This document shows positions 1 to 4,645 of a stretch of DNA of 13,765 nucleotides, one piece after another. This stretch comes from Thiomicrorhabdus sp034722175 (GTDB lineage Bacteria; Pseudomonadota; Gammaproteobacteria; Thiomicrospirales; Thiomicrospiraceae), in contig JAYENR010000114.1 in assembly GCA_034722175.1 (NCBI GenBank), forward strand, positions 1 to 13,765, read 5' to 3'. The notes beneath the pieces were generated by a model. It was not told where the DNA came from. It was given only the letters and a program-made list of their open reading frames with translations, and did not search any database. Position numbers and translations under genes: made by a program. Every line of letters starts with the position of its first letter. Within the stretch, counting starts at the first letter, position 1.

Positions 1-87
1 ATGATATATATCAGTAGGTTGAATTACCGTCGCGCCACTAGAAAAAAGTTCCAGCGCTCCCTCAGATAGGTACTTTCGAGTTACCAA
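1..87 (-). CDS. Partial leftward ORF of unknown function, possibly the first integron-cassette gene
   Basis: On the - strand a frame opens at TTG (87-85) and stays open for 29 codons to the window edge. It reads MVTRKYLSEGALELF and continues SSGATVIQPTDIYH. I do not recognise the family. A GGAG Shine-Dalgarno sequence sits 5 nt before the TTG, and a promoter with a perfect TTGACA -35 box lies just upstream (118-147), giving a leader of roughly 25 nt. An in-frame GTG at 99-97 is an alternative start, but it overlaps the SD and directly follows a stop codon, so TTG is preferred. The frame diverges from the integron integrase gene, where the first cassette gene of an integron normally lies. It is too short to judge function, and 29 open codons alone could be chance; the promoter and SD raise the odds. 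Confidence 0.45.
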   Translation of the reverse strand, partial: MVTRKYLSEGALELFSSGATVIQPTDIYH

Positions 88-99
88 AATATCTCCCAC

Positions 100-106
100 T
101 TATAAC
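100..106 (-). other. Possible degenerate attI core site
   Basis: On the - strand 106-100 reads GTTATAA. This resembles the integron core site GTTRRRY (cut G^TT) but misses it at two of seven positions: T where R is expected at position 5, and A where Y is expected at position 7. It lies between the leftward promoter and the leftward TTG start, and a junction there would put the ORF start about 18 nt into the cassette, a normal spacing. No strict GTTRRRY occurs on this strand between 1 and 258. This is a positional guess only. Confidence 0.12.
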
Positions 107-117
107 TATTATTAGAC

Positions 118-147
118 ATCCTAATGTAGTTACATTACGTATGTCAA
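118..147 (-). promoter_or_regulatory. Leftward promoter, candidate integron cassette promoter (Pc)
   Basis: Read on the - strand, a perfect TTGACA -35 box (147-142) is followed after 18 nt by TAGGAT (123-118), which matches the -10 consensus at four of six positions. Transcription would start near 111 and run left into the SD and TTG start of the partial ORF at 87. The 18-nt spacer and imperfect -10 suggest moderate strength or activator dependence. Its position upstream of and divergent from intI is where integron cassette promoters often lie. Confidence 0.5.
122..137. promoter_or_regulatory. Perfect operator-like dyad inside the leftward promoter
   Basis: TAATGTA (122-128), a 2-bp spacer, then TACATTA (131-137) form a perfect 7-bp inverted repeat. 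The 2-nt centre is too short for a good RNA hairpin, so a site for a dimeric DNA-binding protein is more likely. It lies between the -35 and -10 boxes of the leftward promoter and overlaps the -10 by two bases, so a bound protein would probably repress it. The region is AT-rich, which makes chance dyads more common. It does not match the LexA box CTG-N10-CAG. Confidence 0.4.
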
Positions 148-202
148 CTTATTATAAAAATGCCGTTTTCTATATTTATTTAGTATTTAAAATAACGTTA
201 AC

Positions 203-230
203 TTGATGTTATTATTTACTTAAATATTTT
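203..230 (+). promoter_or_regulatory. Candidate intI promoter in a very AT-rich region
   Basis: TTGATG (203-208) and TATTTT (225-230) are 16 nt apart and would start transcription near 237, shortly before the SD AGAAGG (245-250) and the ATG at 259. Just upstream AATAAC (191-196) and GTTATT (208-213) form a 6-bp inverted repeat overlapping the -35 box, with the small palindromes AACGTT and GTTAAC nested between. The whole stretch 145-245 is strongly AT-rich, so -10-like strings are plentiful and this exact assignment is weak. Confidence 0.3.
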
Positions 231-258
231 TTTACACATTATTTAGAAGGCATAAAAC

Positions 259-1224
259 ATGGCTAATAAACCACGTTTTTTAGACTTGGTGCGCGAGCGC
301 ATCAGAGTTAAGCATTATTCTATACGAACTGAAGAGGCTTACGTAGGTTGGATTAAGAAATTTATTTTCTTTCATAATAGGCGCCACCCTGCTGAAATGG
401 GTAAACTTGAAATGGAACAATTCTTAACCCATTTGGCGGTTGATAAAAATGTTGCGGCCTCTACTCAAAACCAAGCTTTAGCCGCTTTATTGTTTATGTA
501 TAAAGAGGTTTTGCAAGTTGAACCGCCTTGGGTTGAAAATGTTACCCGTGCAAAAAAGCCTGTTCGTTTGCCAGTGGTGTTAACGAAAAGTGAGGTTAAA
601 CATCTGTTTGAATATATCCCACTTGCTTATCAACTACACGTTAAATTGTTATATGGCTGTGGTTTACGATTAATGGAGCTGGTTCGGTTACGTGTTCAGG
701 ATATTGATTTTGGCTACAGCACCATCACAGTTCGTTCTGGCAAAGGCGATAAAGACCGTCGTGTCATGTTGCCTGCAAGCACCTTTACTCTATTAAAAGA
801 TCAGCTCAAAGAAACACAACGCATTCATACGATGGATTTAGAAAATGGTTATGGAGTGGTCTATCTGCCCAATGCATTGGCACGTAAATATCCAAATGCC
901 AATAAAACCTTTGCTTGGCAATTTGTATTTCCCAGTAGAAATATTGTTACCGATCCACGTTCTGGCATTAAGCGCCGACACCACATGCACCACCAAAGCC
1001 TACAAAGAACCATCAAGCAGGCGGCTGAAAAGGCTCAAATTAATAAAAAAGTGACGCCTCACACCTTACGTCATAGCTTTGCAACGCATCTCTTAGAGTC
1101 AGGCTATGACATACGTACCATACAGGAGTTGTTAGGGCATAAAAATATTGAAACCACCATGATCTATGCACATGTGCTTAATCAAGGTGGCAGTGGTGTC
1201 ATTAGTCCTTTAGAGGATTTATAG
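259..1224 (+). CDS. intI: Integron integrase (IntI), site-specific tyrosine recombinase
   Basis: Complete 321-residue tyrosine recombinase that would insert and excise gene cassettes at attI/attC sites. The N-terminal SAM-like core-binding domain covers about residues 5-90 and the catalytic domain about 105-310. The catalytic set is visible: R137 (in GCGLRLMELVRLR), K162 (GKGDKDRR), H268 and R271 (PHTLRHSFATHLL), H294 (LLGH) and nucleophile Y303 (TTMIYAHVL). What separates IntI from XerC/XerD is the extra segment at about 190-245, here with LPNALARKYPNA, FVFPS and DPRSGIKRRHHMHHQ, all typical IntI motifs. The C-terminal GGSGVISPLEDL is also IntI-like. The SD AGAAGG lies 8 nt before the ATG. 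No inactivating change is seen. Nothing cassette-like follows its 3' end, where purB begins, so an array would lie to the left beyond the window. Confidence 0.96.
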   Translation: MANKPRFLDLVRERIRVKHYSIRTEEAYVGWIKKFIFFHNRRHPAEMGKLEMEQFLTHLAVDKNVAASTQNQALAALLFMYKEVLQVEPPWVENVTRAKKPVRLPVVLTKSEVKHLFEYIPLAYQLHVKLLYGCGLRLMELVRLRVQDIDFGYSTITVRSGKGDKDRRVMLPASTFTLLKDQLKETQRIHTMDLENGYGVVYLPNALARKYPNANKTFAWQFVFPSRNIVTDPRSGIKRRHHMHHQSLQRTIKQAAEKAQINKKVTPHTLRHSFATHLLESGYDIRTIQELLGHKNIETTMIYAHVLNQGGSGVISPLEDL

Positions 1225-1321
1225 CTGCTGCACGCCTTCTTTATCCACTTCTAAAGCACGCTCTAAACTTATCAAACCGAAACGATTCCGCTCTTTCTTC
1301 TCTTACATAGTGACCTTAAAA

Positions 1322-1357
1322 AGCGTAAAGGTTTTTATATTGGTTTTACGCTATAAT
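1322..1357 (+). promoter_or_regulatory. purB promoter region with 8-bp inverted repeat
   Basis: A perfect TATAAT -10 box lies at 1352-1357, giving a start near 1364 and a leader of about 40 nt before purB. No good -35 box is found 16-18 nt upstream. Instead AGCGTAAA (1322-1329) and TTTACGCT (1345-1352) form a perfect 8-bp inverted repeat with a 15-nt spacer, covering the expected -35 position and touching the -10. This suits a regulator site. A terminator for intI is less likely because no T-run follows. It does not clearly match the E. coli PurR box. The rest of the 1225-1405 gap shows nothing recognisable. Confidence 0.5.
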
Positions 1358-1405
1358 AGCCGCCATTAAATTTACTGCACTTTATTGCTAAGAGGAACTT
1401 AACTT

Positions 1406-2806
1406 ATGCTACTTTCAGAATTAACCGCAATTTCTCCTGTAGACGGTCGTTACGGCGGGCGTTTGGACAATCTTAAAGAGATTTTCAGTGAATTCGGTTT
1501 GATTAAAAACCGCGTTAAAGTGGAAGTATTTTGGTTACGCATGTTGGCGAACCACCCTGGTTTTTCTGAAATTCCAAAATTAAGTTCTGATGCTGAGAAC
1601 CACCTAATTAAATTAGTCGATGAATTCTCTTTGGAGATGGCTCAGCGAGTTAAAGAGATTGAACGCACCACTAACCACGATGTAAAAGCGGTTGAGTATT
1701 TAATTAAAGAACACTTTGCGGATAACGAAGAGTTGATGGCGGTGTCTGAGTTTGTACACTTTGCGTGTACTTCTGAAGACATCAATAACCTGGCCTATGC
1801 GTTAATGTTAAAAGATGCGCGTGCGGACGTAATTATTCCTGAAATGGATAAACTGATTGCTAAGACGGTAGAAATGGCTCAAGAGATGGCGGACATTCCA
1901 ATGATGGCGCGTACTCACGGTCAGCCTGCTTCTCCAACGTCTGCCGGTAAAGAGTGGGCAAACGTGGCTTACCGTTTACAGCGTCAAGCTAAGCAGTTAA
2001 TGAATGTTCAAATTATGGGTAAAATCAATGGTGCGACGGGTAACTACAACGCTCACCTTGCCTCTTACCCTGATGTTAACTGGTATGAGCTGTCTGAACA
2101 GTTTGTACAGAGTTTAGGTCTTCTTTGGAACCCGTACACAACACAAATTGAACCGCATGATTACATTGCAGAGTACTTCCACGCAATGCAGCGTTTTAAT
2201 ACGATCTTAATCGATTTTGATCGTGATATTTGGAGCTACATCTCAGTTGGTTTCTTCAAGCAAAAAACCGTTGCGGGTGAAATCGGTTCTTCTGCGATGC
2301 CACATAAAGTAAACCCAATTGATTTTGAAAACTCAGAAGGTAACTTAGGTATTGCTAACGCCATCTTTGACCACCTAGGCCAGAAGCTTCCAATTTCTCG
2401 TTGGCAGCGTGACTTAACAGATTCAACGGTTCTGCGTAACCTTGGTGTAGGTGTGGCACACACAATCATCTCTTTACAGGCGACGATGAAAGGTTTGGGT
2501 AAATTAGAAGTCAACGCACAAGCGATGGCGGACGATTTAGATTCAAACTGGGAAGTTCTAGCGGAAGCGATTCAAACAGTAATGCGTCGTCACGGATTTG
2601 AAAAGCCGTATGAGAAGTTAAAAGACCTGACGCGTGGTCAGCGTGTAAACAAAGAGATTATGCAGAACTTTGTAGACGGACTAGAGGGTCTTCCAGAAGA
2701 TGCCAAACAGTACCTACGCGAATTAACGCCTGCAACCTACATTGGTAACGCAGCACGCCAAGCAGAGACGATTGAGTTAGCGATCACGATGCTTAAAAAC
2801 CGCTAA
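1406..2806 (+). CDS. purB: Adenylosuccinate lyase
   Basis: This 466-residue enzyme of the fumarase/aspartase superfamily cleaves SAICAR to AICAR and adenylosuccinate to AMP, each releasing fumarate, in cytosolic purine synthesis. It opens with LLSELTAISPVDGRY, typical of the E. coli-type PurB, and is close to that enzyme's usual length (about 456). H171 in ARTHGQPASPTSAGK is the expected general acid. The flexible signature loop GSSAMPHKVNPIDFENSEG (294-312) carries the catalytic serine S295. Another conserved stretch is FACTSEDINNLAYAL (119-133). The SD AGAGGA lies 9 nt before the ATG. It is followed on the same strand by roxA; in E. coli the roxA homologue ycfD also lies close to purB, so the neighbourhood is conserved. 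A repeat element separates the two here. Confidence 0.98.
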   Translation: MLLSELTAISPVDGRYGGRLDNLKEIFSEFGLIKNRVKVEVFWLRMLANHPGFSEIPKLSSDAENHLIKLVDEFSLEMAQRVKEIERTTNHDVKAVEYLIKEHFADNEELMAVSEFVHFACTSEDINNLAYALMLKDARADVIIPEMDKLIAKTVEMAQEMADIPMMARTHGQPASPTSAGKEWANVAYRLQRQAKQLMNVQIMGKINGATGNYNAHLASYPDVNWYELSEQFVQSLGLLWNPYTTQIEPHDYIAEYFHAMQRFNTILIDFDRDIWSYISVGFFKQKTVAGEIGSSAMPHKVNPIDFENSEGNLGIANAIFDHLGQKLPISRWQRDLTDSTVLRNLGVGVAHTIISLQATMKGLGKLEVNAQAMADDLDSNWEVLAEAIQTVMRRHGFEKPYEKLKDLTRGQRVNKEIMQNFVDGLEGLPEDAKQYLRELTPATYIGNAARQAETIELAITMLKNR

Positions 2807-2821
2807 GGTCGATAGTCATTG

Positions 2822-2957
2822 ACCACGAAGGTACGAAGACACGAAGATTTTTTATAATTTAGTGCTTTGTGCCATCCCCAACTTCAAAGAACAGTCCACT
2901 AACCCTACTCATCTATTAACCCCCTTTTACAGCTTCGTGTCTTCGTGACTTCGTGGT
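2822..2957. repeat. Heptad-repeat palindromic element between purB and roxA
   Basis: The left arm (2824-2846) has three heptads at 8-bp period: CACGAAG, TACGAAG, CACGAAG. The right arm (2933-2955) has three CTTCGTG heptads at the same period, so the arms are inverted copies with two differences over 23 bp, one of which becomes a G-U pair in RNA. Adding flanking pairs, the stem is about 25 bp around an 86-nt AT-leaning interior that includes a TATAAT-like string at 2853-2858. The layout is that of a small non-coding palindromic or MITE-like element. Related CACGAAG repeats are, from memory, dispersed in many bacterial genomes, which I cannot verify here. The right arm ends 25 nt before the roxA start codon. 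Confidence 0.85.
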
Positions 2958-2982
2958 TCATAATTCTCTAGAGACCCGCTTT

Positions 2983-4152
2983 ATGATTCAATTTAACGAT
3001 ATTGATTTAAACACCTTTTTAAATGAATTTTGGCAGAAAAAACCCTTGGTCATTCGTGGTGCCCTGCCTGATTTTGAACCGCCCGTTTCTGCTGAGGAGC
3101 TAGGTGGTTTATCTTTGGAAGAGGAAGTTGAAAGCCGAATTGTGATTCAGAAATCTGAAAAAGAGTACCAGCTCTTAAAAGGCCCGTTTACCGAAGAGAC
3201 GTATCAAGATCTACCAGAAGAGAATTGGACTTTGTTAATTCAAGGCATGGATCGTTTAGTGCCTGACGTGACAGATATTTTAAATGATTTTGATTTTCTA
3301 CCCCGCTGGCGCATTGACGACATTATGGTGAGCTACGCCACCAAAGGTGGAAATGTCGGCCCACACTTTGATCATTACGATGTTTTTTTATTGCAAGCGG
3401 CAGGCAAACGTAACTGGAAATTAACCTCACAAGACTGTTCTGAAGACAACTACATTCAAGGGGTGGATCTACGCCTAATGGAAACTTTCACAGTTGAAGA
3501 GGACTACGTTTTTGAGCAAGGCGACATTCTCTATATTCCACCTAAATGGGGACATCATGGTGTGGCATTGGACGACGAGTGCATGACCTACTCCATTGGT
3601 TACCGCACGTATCGTGGGCAGGAGTTATGGGACAGCTTTGGTGACCACCTTTCTGAGATGGGTAGCTTTAAAGGCTTGTATCTTGATCCAACTTGGCCTG
3701 AAAACTTAAACCCGGGTGAGATTACCGATTCTGCCAGCGAACAAGCACAAAGCTTACTGAAAAGCGTATTAGAAGATAAAGCACTAATGAAAACGTGGTT
3801 TGGACGTTTTGCCACCCAACTTGATCAAGTCGCAGCACAACAGTTACCAGAACCTTTAACCGAAGAAGAAACCCCAGATATTGAAGACTTTATGGGGGCA
3901 TTACAGGTTAAAGTTGGTTTAATTAAAGACCCGGTTTGCCGTTTTGCTTACGCCATAGTAGAGGGTAAAACGCTACTGTATATCAATGGTGCCATTTGGG
4001 AAACCTTTGGCGCAAGTGATGACTTTATAGCGAAACTGGCTAACCAATCGTTTTTGACCCAAGATGAACTACTATTGTGTGGAGACAATGAAGCCAATAT
4101 CAAACTGCTGTTTGATTTGTGGAAACTGCAATACCTCACCTTTATTGACTAA
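2983..4152 (+). CDS. roxA: JmjC-type 2-oxoglutarate oxygenase, ribosomal protein uL16 arginine hydroxylase (RoxA/YcfD family)
   Basis: Fe(II)/2-oxoglutarate oxygenase; the E. coli homologue YcfD hydroxylates an arginine of ribosomal protein L16. From ATG 2983 the protein is 389 residues, against about 373 in E. coli. The cupin core has the metal triad H128 and D130 (GPHFDHYDVF) and H191 (IPPKWGHHG), with family motifs FWQKKPLVIRG near 16-26, RWRIDDIMVSY near 108-118 and SIGYRTYRGQELW near 204-216. The C-terminal third should be the dimerisation and winged-helix part. The frame stays open upstream to a GTG at 2953, but that codon lies inside the palindromic repeat; starting at 2983 makes MIQFNDIDLNTFLNEFWQ match the family N-terminus. 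The SD is weak (AGAG near 2970). It converges on the next gene across a terminator hairpin. Confidence 0.93.
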   Translation: MIQFNDIDLNTFLNEFWQKKPLVIRGALPDFEPPVSAEELGGLSLEEEVESRIVIQKSEKEYQLLKGPFTEETYQDLPEENWTLLIQGMDRLVPDVTDILNDFDFLPRWRIDDIMVSYATKGGNVGPHFDHYDVFLLQAAGKRNWKLTSQDCSEDNYIQGVDLRLMETFTVEEDYVFEQGDILYIPPKWGHHGVALDDECMTYSIGYRTYRGQELWDSFGDHLSEMGSFKGLYLDPTWPENLNPGEITDSASEQAQSLLKSVLEDKALMKTWFGRFATQLDQVAAQQLPEPLTEEETPDIEDFMGALQVKVGLIKDPVCRFAYAIVEGKTLLYINGAIWETFGASDDFIAKLANQSFLTQDELLLCGDNEANIKLLFDLWKLQYLTFID

Positions 4153-4167
4153 ACGCTTCATGCCAAC

Positions 4168-4197
4168 AGGGGGAAGCAATGCTGCAAACTTCCCCCT
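4168..4197. terminator. Hairpin terminator between converging genes
   Basis: AGGGGGAAG (4168-4176) and CTTCCCCCT (4189-4197) make a perfect 9-bp GC-rich stem with a 12-nt loop, 16 nt after the roxA stop codon. On the + strand it is followed by TTCTCATTTAT, a broken T-run, so termination of roxA is plausible. It also lies 23 bp past the end of the tautomerase gene on the other strand and may act on both. Confidence 0.7.
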
Positions 4198-4219
4198 TCT
4201 CATTTATGCCCTTTTTGGC

Positions 4220-4567
4220 TTAGCTTCCCAACACTTTTTTAGCATAACTGGCTCGATCCATCTCAACCACCTCGGCCGTGATCACCCACCTCTTATTCAA
4301 ACTCTCAGCAATAGCATTAATTAACGCCTGAGTTAACTGCTGTTTTTGACTCTGTGTTTTGCCCGCATGAATACGACACATCACATGAATAAACCCTGAG
4401 CCTTCTAAACCGAGCTGATAGAACTCAACAGGATGCAATCGAACTTTAATATTTTCAGAGTTGAACAGGCCTGTCTGCTTGACAGAATCGAAGGCCACGC
4501 TTACTAACTGTTGTGGCAAGAGAGATTGCAATGAATCCTGACTGACTTCAATCACAATATGGGGCAC
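4220..4567 (-). CDS. 5-carboxymethyl-2-hydroxymuconate isomerase (CHMI/HpaF) family tautomerase-fold protein
   Basis: Small 115-residue protein of the tautomerase superfamily. It begins MPHIVIEVSQD, placing the catalytic N-terminal proline at residue 2, exposed after Met removal. VKQTGLFNSENIKVRLHPV (about 29-47), FIHVMCRIHAGK (58-69) and the helix QKQQLTQALINAIAESL match the HpaF pattern. The family isomerises CHM in homoprotocatechuate breakdown, but no other gene of that pathway is nearby, so the true substrate is open and hpaF is not assigned. The start is GTG (4567-4565), with the SD AGGAGA 6 nt upstream. A strong terminator separates it from the protease gene upstream. A CAGGCCTG palindrome lies within the gene at 4466-4473. 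No separate promoter is obvious. Confidence 0.85.
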   Translation of the reverse strand: MPHIVIEVSQDSLQSLLPQQLVSVAFDSVKQTGLFNSENIKVRLHPVEFYQLGLEGSGFIHVMCRIHAGKTQSQKQQLTQALINAIAESLNKRWVITAEVVEMDRASYAKKVLGS

Positions 4568-4583
4568 GATTTTTCTCCTAAAT

Positions 4584-4617
4584 AAAAAAACCAGTTAGGC
4601 AATCGACTAACTGGTTT
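4584..4617 (-). terminator. Intrinsic terminator of the M16C protease gene
   Basis: On the - strand an 11-bp perfect stem (AAACCAGTTAG at 4588-4598 with CTAACTGGTTT at 4607-4617) and an 8-nt loop are followed by a run of seven T (4590-4584, partly shared with the stem). It lies 28 bp after the protease stop codon and just before the SD of the tautomerase gene. The latter therefore depends on read-through or a promoter not recognised. Confidence 0.92.
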
Positions 4618-4645
4618 ATTCAGTTTTGATCACTAATAGCTTGGC

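Noticed and set aside
18..24. GTTGAAT, a perfect match to the integron core site GTTRRRY on the + strand
   Set aside because: It is in the wrong orientation for attI, lies inside the leftward open frame, and has no partner core site within the window to form an attC. A chance match in 258 bp on two strands is about as likely as not.
1..258. LexA (SOS) box controlling intI, as in many integrons
   Set aside because: No CTG-N10-CAG type site was found in the upstream region.
2822..2957. CRISPR array
   Set aside because: The repeats are 7-bp words with 8-bp period in inverted arms, with no spacers of uniform length; it is a palindromic element.
2953..2982. Upstream GTG start adding ten residues to roxA
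   Set aside because: The GTG belongs to the right arm of the palindromic element and has no SD; the ATG at 2983 gives the family N-terminus.
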